A stretch of DNA of 36,976 bases from UBA6109 sp035366835 (GCA_035366835.1 DAOSIS010000030.1:1-36976); one strand, 5' to 3'. Shown: positions 23,442 through 33,131, counted from the first letter of the stretch. The notes: generated from the letters alone by a model not told the origin. Program-made: numbers and translations.

Positions 23442-23470
23442 TTGACAAGGCACGACCGTTGTCTTATATA
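23442..23470 (+). promoter_or_regulatory. strong sigma70-type promoter of the sdh-acn-icd block
   Basis: A perfect TTGACA (23442-23447) and TATATA (23465-23470) are separated by 17 bp. The predicted start is near 23477, giving a leader of about 94 nt before sdhA. Confidence 0.7.
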
Positions 23471-23570
23471 GCACGGGCGCCAAGTCGGAAGATATCCGGA
23501 AGGACGGAGCATTCTGTTGATTTCAGATGGTGTTTGGCAACCGAAAAGCGGATGAAGGGAGGAATGTTTT

Positions 23571-25349
23571 TTGGCTAAAGCGAAATATCACGCGATCATT
23601 GTAGGTGGCGGTTTGGCCGGATTGATGTCGGCGATCAAGATTGCCGAGGCCGGGTCGAATGTGTCGCTCTTTTCTCTTGTGGATGCGAAGCGCTCTCATT
23701 CCGTGTGCGCGCAGGGCGGCGTGAATGCGGCTGTGAATACGAAGGGCGAGGGAGATTCGCCGTGGATCCATTTTCAAGAGACCATCTACGGCGGCGATTT
23801 CCTCGCCAACCAGCCTCCTGTGCTGGGAATGTGCGAGGAGGGACCGAACCTGATCTACCTCCTCGACCGGATGGGCGTCATGTTCAACCGCACGCCGGAA
23901 GGGTTTCTCCAAGTGGAGATGCGCGGCGGCGGAACGAAATTCTCCCGCGGCCTCTTCGCCGGCGCCACGACGGGCCAGCAGATGCTCTACGCCCTGGACG
24001 AGCAGGTGCGCCGCTTCGAAGCCGCCGGGCTTGTCACACGGTATGAGGGCTGGGAGTTCATCTCCATCGTGAAGGACGATGCCGGTGTCTGCCGGGGCAT
24101 CACGGCCATGAACCTGCGCGGCGACGCCACGGCACGGTCCTTTCCCGCCGACGTCGTCATCCTGGCGACCGGCGGTTGCGGGTCGCTCTTCGGCAAGGCG
24201 ACGGCCTCGCACATCTGCAACGGCTCGGCGGCGAGCTCCGTGTACCAGCAGGGGGCGGTCTACGCCAACGGGGAATTCATCCAGGTCCATCCGACGGCCA
24301 TCCCGGGCGACGACAAGTGCCGCCTGATGTCCGAGTCCCTGCGCGGCGGCGGGGGGCGGGTCTGGACCTATAAGGACGGAAAGAAGTGGTATTTCCTCGA
24401 AGAATGGTATCCGGCCTACAAGAATCTCGTTCCGCGGGACGTGGCAAGCCGCGCGATCCACAAGGTCTGCCGGGAAATGAAGCTGGGGATCGACGGCTCC
24501 GATATGGTGTATCTGGATGTCACCCACATTCCGGCGGCGGACCTGGACCGCCTCTTCGGTGGAGCGCTTGAGATCTACGAGAAATTCGCCGGCGAGGATC
24601 CGCGGAAAGTTCCCATGAAGGTCTTTCCGGCGGTCCATTACTCCATGGGCGGACTCTGGGTGGATTACAAGCAGATGACCAACATTCCGGGCCTCATGGC
24701 GATCGGCGAATGCGAATACCAGTATCATGGGGCCAACCGGCTGGGGGCCAATGCCCTTCTGTCCTGCCTGTATGCAGGCTTCATCAGCGGACCGATCGCC
24801 CTCGAGTATGCCAAGGGACTGGAGAAGAGGAGCGGCGACGTGGATCCCGGCGTCTTCGCGGCCGAGGCGAAGCGGCAGCAGGAGATCAATCAGAAGATCA
24901 TGTCGCCCCGCGGCAAGGAGAACCCCTTCCAGATCCAGAGCGAACTGTCCGACTGGATGTGGGGAAACGTGACGGTCGTCCGTTACAACGACAAACTGAA
25001 GAAGACGGACGAGAAGATCCTGGAACTGCTGGACCGCTTCGAGAGGATGGACATTGCGGACGGGTCGGTCTGGGCCAATCAGTCGCTGTCACTGGCCAGG
25101 CAATTGTACAACATGCTGGTCCTGTCCCGGGTCATTACGCTGGGCGCGCTCAACCGGAACGAAAGCCGCGGCGTGCATTACAAGCCGGAGTTCCCCAAAC
25201 GGGACGACGAAAACTGGCTGAAAACCACCAAGGCGCAGTGGTCTCCCGATGGGCCCGTCTTCAGTTACGAACCCGTCGACGTGTCCTTGTTCAAGCCGAG
25301 GGAGAGACGCTATGACAAAGAGTTCAAGGAGGAGAAAAAAGCCTTATGA
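23571..25349 (+). CDS. sdhA: succinate dehydrogenase/fumarate reductase flavoprotein subunit
   Basis: A 592-residue FAD protein that interconverts succinate and fumarate on the cytoplasmic side of the membrane. The dinucleotide fold is VGGGLAGL (11-18). The covalent-FAD histidine is H43 in RSHSVCAQGGVNAAVN. Substrate residues lie around HPTAIPGDDKCRLMSESLRGGGG and the late YHGANRLGANALLS. The whole pattern is that of the B. subtilis-type SdhA. The start is a rare TTG at 23571, chosen because AAGGGAGGA (23555-23563) has ideal 8-nt spacing and the encoded MAKAKYHAIIVGGG fits the family. An out-of-frame ATG at 23564 opens a four-codon frame overlapping it. It is first in sdhA-sdhC-sdhB and overlaps sdhC by 4 nt. 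Confidence 0.94.
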   Translation: MAKAKYHAIIVGGGLAGLMSAIKIAEAGSNVSLFSLVDAKRSHSVCAQGGVNAAVNTKGEGDSPWIHFQETIYGGDFLANQPPVLGMCEEGPNLIYLLDRMGVMFNRTPEGFLQVEMRGGGTKFSRGLFAGATTGQQMLYALDEQVRRFEAAGLVTRYEGWEFISIVKDDAGVCRGITAMNLRGDATARSFPADVVILATGGCGSLFGKATASHICNGSAASSVYQQGAVYANGEFIQVHPTAIPGDDKCRLMSESLRGGGGRVWTYKDGKKWYFLEEWYPAYKNLVPRDVASRAIHKVCREMKLGIDGSDMVYLDVTHIPAADLDRLFGGALEIYEKFAGEDPRKVPMKVFPAVHYSMGGLWVDYKQMTNIPGLMAIGECEYQYHGANRLGANALLSCLYAGFISGPIALEYAKGLEKRSGDVDPGVFAAEAKRQQEINQKIMSPRGKENPFQIQSELSDWMWGNVTVVRYNDKLKKTDEKILELLDRFERMDIADGSVWANQSLSLARQLYNMLVLSRVITLGALNRNESRGVHYKPEFPKRDDENWLKTTKAQWSPDGPVFSYEPVDVSLFKPRERRYDKEFKEEKKAL

Positions 25350-25954
25350 AACACGGTGAATTCTATCTCAAGAGGCTCCATTCCCTGAGCGGGTTCTTCC
25401 TGCTGCTGTTTCTGTGTTTTCACTTTTTTGTGAATTCCTACGCCACGGTCGGAAACGGCGCTTTCAATACGGCCGCTTCATTCATGCACAACCTTCCGCA
25501 TCTGACGTTCGTGGAAATTCTGATCCTGGGCGTTCCGATCGCCTTCCACGGGATTTACGGGCTGGTCATCTGGTATCGCGGGAAAGGCAACCTGACCCGA
25601 TACGGCTACTTCCGGAACTGGATGTTCTTTCTGCAGAACATCTCGGGATGGGTGCTCCTGGTATTCCTGGTCCTCCACGTGTGGGGTACGAGAATCGCCA
25701 GCGCGATCGCGGGCGAGACCATCGATTTCCAGTGGATGGTGAATCACTTTGCCAATCCATGGTTCCTGGTCATCACGGCGCTGGGAATCCTGGCGGCGAG
25801 TTTTCATGCCGCCAACGGGCTGTGGGGTTTCCTGATCAACGCGGGCATTTCCACGGGGAAGAAGGCCCAGCAGGTCTTGGGCTGGGCGTGCGGCTTGGTT
25901 TTCGGCGTCGGTTTCCTGGGGTTTGTGCTGACGCTGGTTTCTTTTGTCCGATAG
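25346..25954 (+). CDS. sdhC: succinate dehydrogenase cytochrome b558 subunit (di-haem)
   Basis: A 202-residue membrane anchor with five helices. The four histidines H26, H68, H111 and H154 lie in separate helices, almost the same numbering as the haem ligands reported for B. subtilis SdhC (28, 70, 113, 155), so two haem b are expected. Such di-haem enzymes react with menaquinone and can couple electron flow across the membrane. ATG overlaps the sdhA stop. The order A-C-B differs from the C-A-B order of B. subtilis. Confidence 0.92.
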   Translation: MKHGEFYLKRLHSLSGFFLLLFLCFHFFVNSYATVGNGAFNTAASFMHNLPHLTFVEILILGVPIAFHGIYGLVIWYRGKGNLTRYGYFRNWMFFLQNISGWVLLVFLVLHVWGTRIASAIAGETIDFQWMVNHFANPWFLVITALGILAASFHAANGLWGFLINAGISTGKKAQQVLGWACGLVFGVGFLGFVLTLVSFVR

Positions 25955-25964
25955 AGGTGGCAAG

Positions 25965-26711
25965 ATGGCAAAAATGGTGGAAGTGAAAATCAAGAGACAG
26001 GCATCGACGAAAGACGCGCCGCGCTGGGAGACCTTCAACCTTCCTTACAAAGACGGCGGAAACGTGATCGCCCTCCTGATGGAGATCCGGAGAAATCCCG
26101 TCACGAGCGACGGGAAGCCGACGACGGCAGTGGTTTGGGATTGTTCGTGCCTCGAGGAGGTCTGCGGCGCCTGCAGCATGATCATCAACGGCCAGGTCCG
26201 GCAGTCCTGCAGCGCCCTTGTGGATGCCCTGACGCATCCTATCACGCTCGAACCCCTGTCGAAATTCCCGGTGATCAAGGACCTGATGGTGGACCGCATC
26301 GCCCTCTTTGAAAATCTGAAAAAAGTCAAGGCGTGGATCCCCATCGACGGCACCTATCCGGCGGGGCCCGGTCCCAGGATGCCCGAGCGTGACCGGTCTT
26401 GGGCCTACGATCTGTCCCGCTGCATGAGCTGCGGCTGCTGCATGGAGGCCTGCCCGAAATTCAACGACTGCTCTTCCTTCATGGGCGCCGCGATCATCGC
26501 CCAGGTGCGCCTGTTCAACACCCATCCCACGGGGGAAATGAACAAGGAAGAGCGTCTGGATGCCCTGATGGGTCCCGGAGGGGTCGCTGGCTGCTCCAAC
26601 GCGCAGAACTGCGAAAAGGTCTGCCCGAAGAAGCTTCCGCTCGTGAAGTCCATCGCCGAGGTCAATCGGGCGATCAACATCCACGCGTTGAAAAGGCTTT
26701 TGTTCAACTGA
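25965..26711 (+). CDS. sdhB: succinate dehydrogenase/fumarate reductase iron-sulfur subunit
   Basis: A 248-residue protein carrying electrons from FAD to the haems. The [2Fe-2S] ligands are C62, C67, C70 and C82 (CX4CX2CX11C, with CGACSMIING). The [4Fe-4S] motif is C153, C156, C159 and C163 followed by P. The third cluster uses the CSNAQNCEKVCP segment (C210, C216, C220). The start is ATG at 25965, 10 nt after the sdhC stop, preceded by AGAGGTGG; a TTG at 25944 would overlap sdhC. The length fits the family. Confidence 0.93.
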   Translation: MAKMVEVKIKRQASTKDAPRWETFNLPYKDGGNVIALLMEIRRNPVTSDGKPTTAVVWDCSCLEEVCGACSMIINGQVRQSCSALVDALTHPITLEPLSKFPVIKDLMVDRIALFENLKKVKAWIPIDGTYPAGPGPRMPERDRSWAYDLSRCMSCGCCMEACPKFNDCSSFMGAAIIAQVRLFNTHPTGEMNKEERLDALMGPGGVAGCSNAQNCEKVCPKKLPLVKSIAEVNRAINIHALKRLLFN

Positions 26712-26780
26712 GAACAATGGTGGTTGCACCGGCTGCCGATGATGCGTATTACGGCAAATATGCAGTAAAGGAGTAGGAAC

Positions 26781-28715
26781 ATGGGCAAGAATATCGTTGA
26801 GAAAGTGCTGCAAGCGCACCTGAGGGAAGGTGAGTATGTCCCCGGGAAGGGAATCGGAATCCGGATCGACCAGACGCTGGTGCAGGACGCGACCGGGACG
26901 ATGGCTTTCCTGCAGTTCGAGGCGCTGGGGCTGTCCGAGGTGAAGACGGATCTGTCCGTCACCTATATTGACCACAACACGCAGCAGATCGGCTTCGAGA
27001 ACAGCGACGACCATCTGTATCTGCAGGGCGCGTCAGCCCGGTTCGGCGCCGTGTATTCGCGGGCGGGGAACGGGATCTGCCATCAGGTCCATCTGGAGAG
27101 GTTCGGCAAGCCGGGAACGACGCTTCTGGGAGCCGACAGCCACACGACGACCGGCGGGGGCATCGGGCAGATCGCAATCGGTGCGGGCGGATTGGATGTC
27201 GCGGTGGCGATGGGCGGCGGGGCCTTCCCCCTCACCTGCCCGAAGGTGTACCTCGTAAAACTCACGGGCCGGCTCCAGGACTGGGTTACCGCCAAGGATG
27301 TCGTCCTCAAGATGCTTTCGGTTCTTTCGACCAAGGGCAATGTCGGTGTCATGCTGGAATACGGCGGAGAGGGCGTGAAGACCCTGAGCGTCCCCCAGCG
27401 GGCGACGATCACCAACATGGGGGCCGAGATGGGCGTCACGACGTCCGTCTTCCCGTCCGACGAGGTCACGCGCCGTTTCCTGAAGGCCCAGAATCGTGAG
27501 AAGGACTGGACCGAACTGTCCGCGGACGCGGATGCGAAATACGACCGCGTCATCGAGCTCGATCTTTCCACGATCGAGCCGCTGGTGGCGACGCCGCACA
27601 GCCCGGGCAACGTCAAGAAGCTTTCCGAACTGGAAGGCATGAAGGTGGATCAGGTCTGCATCGGCTCCTGCACCAACTCCTCCTACAAGGACATGATGAC
27701 CACGGCGGCGATTCTGAAGGGCCGCACCGTCCATCCGGACGTGAGCCTCGGCATCGCCCCGGGGTCGCGGCAGATTCTCCTGATGCTGGCCAAGAGCGGC
27801 GCCCTGGCCGACCTGCTCGGCGCGGGCGGCCGGATCATGGAAAGCGCCTGCACCTTCTGCATCGGCAACGAATTTTCCCCGAAGAGCGCCGGAATCTCCA
27901 TCCGCACGTCGAACCGCAATTTCGAGGGACGTTCGGGGACGAAGGACGCGCAGGTCTACCTGAGCAGCCCGGAAGTGGCCGCCGTGGCGGCCCTGGCGGG
28001 CAAGCTCACCGATCCGCGCAAGTTCGGGATCGCCTATCCGAAGTTCGAGGAGCCGGAGCAGTACGTCATCGATGACGGCATGTTTCTGATCCCCAAGCCG
28101 GAGATGAGGAACACGCCGATCCTGCGCGGACCCAACATCGGCGAGCCCCCGCGCAGCGAGAAGATGCCCCAGTCCCTGAAAGGCGAGGCGGCGATCAAGG
28201 TCGGCGACAAGATCACGACCGACCACATCACGCCCGCGGGATCGAGGCTGAAGTACCGGTCGAACGTCCCCAAGTATTCCGAATTCGTCTTCGAGAACGT
28301 GGACGCGACGTTCTTCAAACGCGCCATGGAGAACAAGAAGAAGGGGATTCACAACATCATCGTAGCCGGAGAGTCCTACGGCCAGGGCTCGAGCCGGGAG
28401 CATGCCGCGATGTGCCCCATGTACCTGGGTGTCAAGGCCGTGGTCGCCAAGTCGTTCGAGAGGATCCATACGGCGAACCTGATCAATTTCGGCATCCTGC
28501 CGCTCGTCTTCAAGAACCCCGCCGACTACGACAAGATCGAGAAGGGGGACAAGCTCTCGTCCGACAACTGGCGGGACGCCGTGATCGGAGGCAAACCCGT
28601 CGTGCTCAGCAACGAACGGACAGGGGAGAAGATCGAGTGCGCCTATTCGCTCTCCGAGACGCAGCGCGAGATGATCCTCGCCGGAGGGCTGTTGAACAAG
28701 ATCACAGCGAAATGA
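26781..28715 (+). CDS. acn: aconitate hydratase (Aquifex-type, single chain)
   Basis: A 644-residue aconitase interconverting citrate, cis-aconitate and isocitrate. The [4Fe-4S] ligands are C297 (in IGSCTNSS) and C357 and C360 (in ACTFCIGNE). LLGADSHTTTGGGIG (115-129) and the C-terminal swivel-domain SYGQGSSREHAA are conserved. It is shorter than AcnA (about 890) or AcnB (about 860) and fits the roughly 640-residue type typified by Aquifex. AAGGAGTAGG precedes the ATG. It lies 69 bp after sdhB and 30 bp before icd. Confidence 0.93.
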   Translation: MGKNIVEKVLQAHLREGEYVPGKGIGIRIDQTLVQDATGTMAFLQFEALGLSEVKTDLSVTYIDHNTQQIGFENSDDHLYLQGASARFGAVYSRAGNGICHQVHLERFGKPGTTLLGADSHTTTGGGIGQIAIGAGGLDVAVAMGGGAFPLTCPKVYLVKLTGRLQDWVTAKDVVLKMLSVLSTKGNVGVMLEYGGEGVKTLSVPQRATITNMGAEMGVTTSVFPSDEVTRRFLKAQNREKDWTELSADADAKYDRVIELDLSTIEPLVATPHSPGNVKKLSELEGMKVDQVCIGSCTNSSYKDMMTTAAILKGRTVHPDVSLGIAPGSRQILLMLAKSGALADLLGAGGRIMESACTFCIGNEFSPKSAGISIRTSNRNFEGRSGTKDAQVYLSSPEVAAVAALAGKLTDPRKFGIAYPKFEEPEQYVIDDGMFLIPKPEMRNTPILRGPNIGEPPRSEKMPQSLKGEAAIKVGDKITTDHITPAGSRLKYRSNVPKYSEFVFENVDATFFKRAMENKKKGIHNIIVAGESYGQGSSREHAAMCPMYLGVKAVVAKSFERIHTANLINFGILPLVFKNPADYDKIEKGDKLSSDNWRDAVIGGKPVVLSNERTGEKIECAYSLSETQREMILAGGLLNKITAK

Positions 28716-28745
28716 AGAATCCACAGGATTGAAGGAGACGGTTTT

Positions 28746-29948
28746 ATGGCTAAGATTCGAGTCAAGACGCCGATCGTCGAGATGGACGGCGACGAGATGA
28801 CGCGCATTATCTGGGCGATGATCAAGGACAAGCTGATCCTGCCCTTCCTGGATGTGGACCTCAAGTACTACGACCTCGGCGTGCAGAAGCGCGACGAGAC
28901 GGACGACAAGATCACCTTCGAATCGGCGGAGGCCATCAAGAAATACGGGGTCGGCGTCAAGTGCGCCACCATCACCCCCGATGCGGAGAGGATCACCGAG
29001 TACAAACTCAAGAAGGCCTGGCCTTCACCGAACGGGACGATCCGTTCCGCCCTGGACGGGACCGTTTTCCGGAAGCCCATCACCGTGAAGAACATTTCAC
29101 CCGCCGTGCGGAACTGGAAGAAGCCCATCATGATCGGCCGTCATGCCTACGGGGACCTCTACCGGTGCGTGGAGCTGGTCGTGGACAAGCCAGGGAAGGT
29201 GGAGCTTGTGTACACGCCCGAGGGCGGTCCGGAGAGCCGGGTACTGGTGCACCAGTTCAAAGGCGCGGGGATTGCGATGGGGATCCACAATTTGGAAAAA
29301 TCGGTCCGCTCCTTCGCGAAATCCTGCATCAATTATGCGCTGGGAGAGAAGGTCGACGTCTGGTTCTCCGTGAAGGATACGATCAGCAAGAAGTACCACG
29401 CCTATTTCAAGGACATCTTCGCCAAGGAAGTGGCCGCCCGCCAGGCCGATTTCGACAAGGCCGGGATCAAGTACCGGTATCTCCTGATCGACGATGCCGC
29501 GGCACAGGTGATGAAGCATGAGGGGGGCATCCTCTGGGCGCTCACCAACTACGACGGCGACGTCTTTTCCGACGTGGTTGCCGCAGGGTTCGGCAGCCTC
29601 GGCATGATGTCCTCGGTGCTGGTCTCGCCCGACGGAAAATACGAGTACGAGGCGGCCCACGGCACCGTGCGCCGTCATTACTACGAACACCTGAAGGGCA
29701 ATCCGACGAGCACAAACTCGGTGGCGTCGATCTTTGCCTGGACGGGCGGGATCCGAAAACGCGGCGAGCTGGACGGCACGCCCGACGTGACCCGTTTCGG
29801 CGAAAACATCGAAAAGGCCGTCGTCGGCTGCATCGAGGCGGGGATCGTGACGAAGGATCTCATTCCGCTCATGGACCCCAAGCCCGCAAGTTTCCAGACG
29901 ACGGAGGGATTCATCGACGCCGTGGCGGCGAGACTCGGGAAAATGTGA
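28746..29948 (+). CDS. icd: NADP-dependent isocitrate dehydrogenase (eukaryotic-type)
   Basis: A 400-residue homodimeric-type enzyme oxidising isocitrate to 2-oxoglutarate, or fixing CO2 in reverse. The N-terminal VEMDGDEMTRIIW, the substrate loop SPNGTIRSALDGTVFR, the metal aspartates in NYDGDVFSD and the late AAHGTVRRHYYEH identify it. The R-H in the last segment marks NADP preference in this subfamily. AGGAGA precedes the ATG. Together with acn it forms a citrate-to-2-oxoglutarate pair; no citrate synthase is present in the window. Confidence 0.94.
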   Translation: MAKIRVKTPIVEMDGDEMTRIIWAMIKDKLILPFLDVDLKYYDLGVQKRDETDDKITFESAEAIKKYGVGVKCATITPDAERITEYKLKKAWPSPNGTIRSALDGTVFRKPITVKNISPAVRNWKKPIMIGRHAYGDLYRCVELVVDKPGKVELVYTPEGGPESRVLVHQFKGAGIAMGIHNLEKSVRSFAKSCINYALGEKVDVWFSVKDTISKKYHAYFKDIFAKEVAARQADFDKAGIKYRYLLIDDAAAQVMKHEGGILWALTNYDGDVFSDVVAAGFGSLGMMSSVLVSPDGKYEYEAAHGTVRRHYYEHLKGNPTSTNSVASIFAWTGGIRKRGELDGTPDVTRFGENIEKAVVGCIEAGIVTKDLIPLMDPKPASFQTTEGFIDAVAARLGKM

Positions 29949-29991
29949 CGACGGTCAGAGCCTGTCGTCCTTGACATGGGAGAAAAACCTG

Positions 29992-31929
29992 ATGGTTGCT
30001 TATCCCCGTCTTTTTGCGCCGATCAAGATCAACCGTCTCCGGTTGTCGAACCGGATCGTCATGGCCCCGATGGCGTCGAACTTTGCCGACGAAAAAGGAG
30101 GCGTGACCGATCAGCTCCTGGAGTACTATCGGCAGCGCGCAAGGGGCCGGCCGGGGATGATGATTCCGGAGAGTTGCTACGTGTCCCCCGAGGGAAGAGG
30201 CGCCCTCCGGAGGTTCGGTCTGGCCAGCGATGACGTCATCGCCGGCCACAGAAGGCTGACGGACGTGGTGCACGAGAGCAACGTCCGCATCTGCGCCCAA
30301 TTGCACCACGCCGGATTTACGGCGCCGATGCACGTCATCGGCCAATACCCGGTTTCCTGTTCCACGACCGTCCTTCAGTCCAAGGGCCAACCCTTCGTGG
30401 GCGTCATTCCCACAACCCTTTCGGAAGCCGATATCGCGACGTTGATCGTCCGTTACGGACGCGCGGCAAGGAGAGCGCTGGAGGCGGGCTACGACGCCGT
30501 TCAGATTCACGCCGCGCACGGATACCTGATCAATCAATTCCTTTCCCCTCATACCAATATCCGCAACGACGCTTACGGCGGTTCCGAAATCAAGAGGATG
30601 AGATTTCTCCTGGACGTGGTGAAGGAGATTCGCAGGGCGGTTCCGCCGGATTTCCCCGTCACCTGCAGGCTCTCCGGTGCGGAGTTTCACGACGGGGGCT
30701 ATAGGACCGACTTCGTTGTCGCCCTCGCCAAGAGACTCGAAGAGGAAGGCATCGACGAAATCACGATCTCGGCCGGCAACTACGAGAGGCTGGATCTCAT
30801 CGGCCCGCAGTATCCGAATCCCATGGGCTGCTACACCGGCCTGTCCGAAATCGTCAAGCAGGCAGTCCGCATCCCGGTCGGCGTGGTCGGGAGAATCGGC
30901 ACGCCGGCGCGTGCGGAAGAAATCCTGGCGAAGGGGAAGGCGGATCTCATTTACCTGGGGAGAGAGTTGATTGCGGACCCCGACTGGCCGATCAAGGCGT
31001 CCGAGGGAAGGGACGATGAGATACGCCCGTGCATTTTCTGCAACCTCGGCTGCTTCGACCGGATGATGAACGGCCAGGAGATCCGGTGCGCGGTGAATGC
31101 CGCGGTGGGTTGCGAATTTCGGGACAGGCGGAGGAAACGCTCCCGGAAGAAGCGTCTGTTGATTGTCGGCGGCGGGCCCGCGGGTCTGCAAGCCGCTTGT
31201 TTCGCAGCGGAGCGCGGTTACGAGGTTCACCTGATGGAAAAAACGGCCCGTCTGGGCGGCAAGCTCCATGTCGCGGCGCGCCCGGAGGGCAAGGAGCAGC
31301 TGCAGTCCCTGTGCAGCTATCTGATCGGGAGGATCGAAGAGCTGGGCGTCCAGGTTCACCTGGGTCAGGAAATGACGGAGCATTTCGTCAAGAGGATTCG
31401 ACCGGAACGAATCGTCTTGGCTGTCGGTGCAAAACCCTATGTTCCGGACATCCCGGGGATCGGCAGTCCCAACGTCTTCATGGCGGAAGATGTCCTGTCG
31501 GGAGCCGCCGCGGTCGGTTCGAACGTCGCCGTCATCGGAGGAGGCATCGTCGGCGTGGAGACTGCGATGGAATTGCAGGATCGGGGCAAGAGGGTCGTCG
31601 TGATCGAGGCGCTGGACGATATCCTTTCCGACCAGGGAAGCATCACCAAGAAGAATTTTCTTCTGCGCCTCGGGAAGCGGGGCATCCCCGTCCTTGTGGC
31701 AACAAGGATTGTGAAGATCAACCGGCGATCCCTTACCATCCGGAATGTACTCGGAGAGAAAAAGCTGCCCATTGATTCTGTCGTTATCGCGACGGGTTAC
31801 AAGGCGGACATTCCGCAGGAGGTCGCAGGCGGGTGCGGGGACATCCCGACGGTGGCTATCGGAGACGCCAGGAAAGCCGGCGCCCTCCTGAACATCACCC
31901 AGCATATCCAAGAGGAGTTGATGAAATAA
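29992..31929 (+). CDS. 2,4-dienoyl-CoA reductase/old-yellow-enzyme family flavoprotein
   Basis: A 645-residue FMN/FAD/[4Fe-4S] protein of the FadH-BaiCD type. The N-terminal TIM barrel (1-340) contains HAAHGYLINQFLSP (173-186), whose H and Y are the proton-donor residues of the family. The cluster motif is C347, C350, C354 and C366 (CX2CX3CX11C). Then an FAD domain starts at VGGGPAG (392-398) and an NAD(P) domain at VIGGGIVGVE. These enzymes reduce activated C=C bonds. GGGAG lies 10 nt before ATG 29992; a TTG at 29971 is less likely. It is 43 bp after icd. The substrate is unknown; an enoate or unsaturated dicarboxylate fits the context. Confidence 0.88.
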   Translation: MVAYPRLFAPIKINRLRLSNRIVMAPMASNFADEKGGVTDQLLEYYRQRARGRPGMMIPESCYVSPEGRGALRRFGLASDDVIAGHRRLTDVVHESNVRICAQLHHAGFTAPMHVIGQYPVSCSTTVLQSKGQPFVGVIPTTLSEADIATLIVRYGRAARRALEAGYDAVQIHAAHGYLINQFLSPHTNIRNDAYGGSEIKRMRFLLDVVKEIRRAVPPDFPVTCRLSGAEFHDGGYRTDFVVALAKRLEEEGIDEITISAGNYERLDLIGPQYPNPMGCYTGLSEIVKQAVRIPVGVVGRIGTPARAEEILAKGKADLIYLGRELIADPDWPIKASEGRDDEIRPCIFCNLGCFDRMMNGQEIRCAVNAAVGCEFRDRRRKRSRKKRLLIVGGGPAGLQAACFAAERGYEVHLMEKTARLGGKLHVAARPEGKEQLQSLCSYLIGRIEELGVQVHLGQEMTEHFVKRIRPERIVLAVGAKPYVPDIPGIGSPNVFMAEDVLSGAAAVGSNVAVIGGGIVGVETAMELQDRGKRVVVIEALDDILSDQGSITKKNFLLRLGKRGIPVLVATRIVKINRRSLTIRNVLGEKKLPIDSVVIATGYKADIPQEVAGGCGDIPTVAIGDARKAGALLNITQHIQEELMK

Positions 31930-31973
31930 ACGGCCGTTGAAATGTGGGAAATCTCTTAGAAAAGGGGGAAATC

Positions 31974-33131
31974 ATGAATAACATCCAATCGTTCTATTGC
32001 CCAACCAATATTACGATGGGCATCGATTCGCACCGGAAAGTCGATTCCTTGATCAAGGAATGGAAGATTCAGAACCTATTCCTTGTCGTGGATGCTGCGA
32101 TTCTGAAGACGGATATCTATGCCCTGGTCGAAGCGATCCTCAAGAAGAACAATGTCTGCTTCGAAATCTACACGGATATCGAATCGGACCCGAGCGCGAA
32201 CACGGTGGAGAAGGCCTACGCCCTGTACAGGAAATCGGGGGCTTCGACCGTCCTGGCCATCGGAGGCGGAAGCACGATGGATGTCGGCAAGGCCGTCGGC
32301 ATTCTTGCGACCAACGGTGGACGGATTCACCAATACGAAGGCATTGAGAAATTTTCGATTCCCCCTTTGCCGCTGATCGCGATTCCCACGACGGCGGGTA
32401 CCGGGTCGGAGGTGTCGGGGTCCTGCGTCATCACGGACACGGATCGCGGCCTGAAGATGTCGATCCGGCACGCGTCGTTGAACCCGGCAAAGGTGGCCAT
32501 CCTCGATCCCATCGCCTTGAAGTCGCTGCCCGCGACCGTGGCGGCCCATTCAGGCATGGACGCCTTCGTGCATGCCTTTGAGTCTTACATCGCTTTGAAC
32601 GCAAGCCCCATGACGGACGCCATCAACCTGTATGCGATCGAATTGATGGCTCAGAACATCCGGCAGTTTGTCGCGAACCGCGCGAATCTGGATGCGGGAT
32701 TGAAGATGGCGTGCGCCTCCAATCTGGCGGGGATCACGTTCGGCCTCACGGGATTGGGCAACGTTCATTGCATGGCGAGATTCGTCGGCGCTTTCTTCCA
32801 CGTCTCCCACGGCCTCTCCAACGCGATCTGTCTTCCCTACGCGGCGGAATTCAATCTCATCGCCAATCCCAAAAAGTACGCGCGGGTTGCCCTGGCGATG
32901 GGGGAGAACATCCAGGGCATGACGGAACTCGAGGCGGCGAACAAGGCCCTCGATGCCATCAAGTGCCTGTGCCGGGATCTCGGTATCCCGGAAAAGCTCC
33001 GGGATATCAAGGCGACGGAGGACAAGCTTCCCGAGATGGCGAAGCTTTGCGTCGAGGCGGGATACAACCGGTGGAATCCCAGGCATTCCACGTACAACGA
33101 TTTTCTGACCCTGTTCCAGCAGGCCTACTGA
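31974..33131 (+). CDS. iron-containing alcohol dehydrogenase
   Basis: A 385-residue group III (Fe-type) alcohol dehydrogenase. The NAD(P)-binding GGGSTMDVGKAVG, the PTTAGTGSEVSG loop, HSGMDAFVHAFES with metal ligands, and FFHVSHGLSNAICLP with a further ligand histidine are all present. AAGGGGG precedes the ATG at 31974, which is preferred to an in-frame start at 31944. It converts an alcohol to an aldehyde or the reverse. The next gene encodes an aldehyde:ferredoxin oxidoreductase, so the pair could interconvert acid, aldehyde and alcohol. Confidence 0.93.
   Translation: MNNIQSFYCPTNITMGIDSHRKVDSLIKEWKIQNLFLVVDAAILKTDIYALVEAILKKNNVCFEIYTDIESDPSANTVEKAYALYRKSGASTVLAIGGGSTMDVGKAVGILATNGGRIHQYEGIEKFSIPPLPLIAIPTTAGTGSEVSGSCVITDTDRGLKMSIRHASLNPAKVAILDPIALKSLPATVAAHSGMDAFVHAFESYIALNASPMTDAINLYAIELMAQNIRQFVANRANLDAGLKMACASNLAGITFGLTGLGNVHCMARFVGAFFHVSHGLSNAICLPYAAEFNLIANPKKYARVALAMGENIQGMTELEAANKALDAIKCLCRDLGIPEKLRDIKATEDKLPEMAKLCVEAGYNRWNPRHSTYNDFLTLFQQAY

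Noticed and set aside
21089..23512. An 807-codon minus-strand open frame opposite tctA and tctB
   Set aside because: Translation is a histidine-, arginine- and glutamine-rich shadow of transmembrane codons; the sense strand has clear families.
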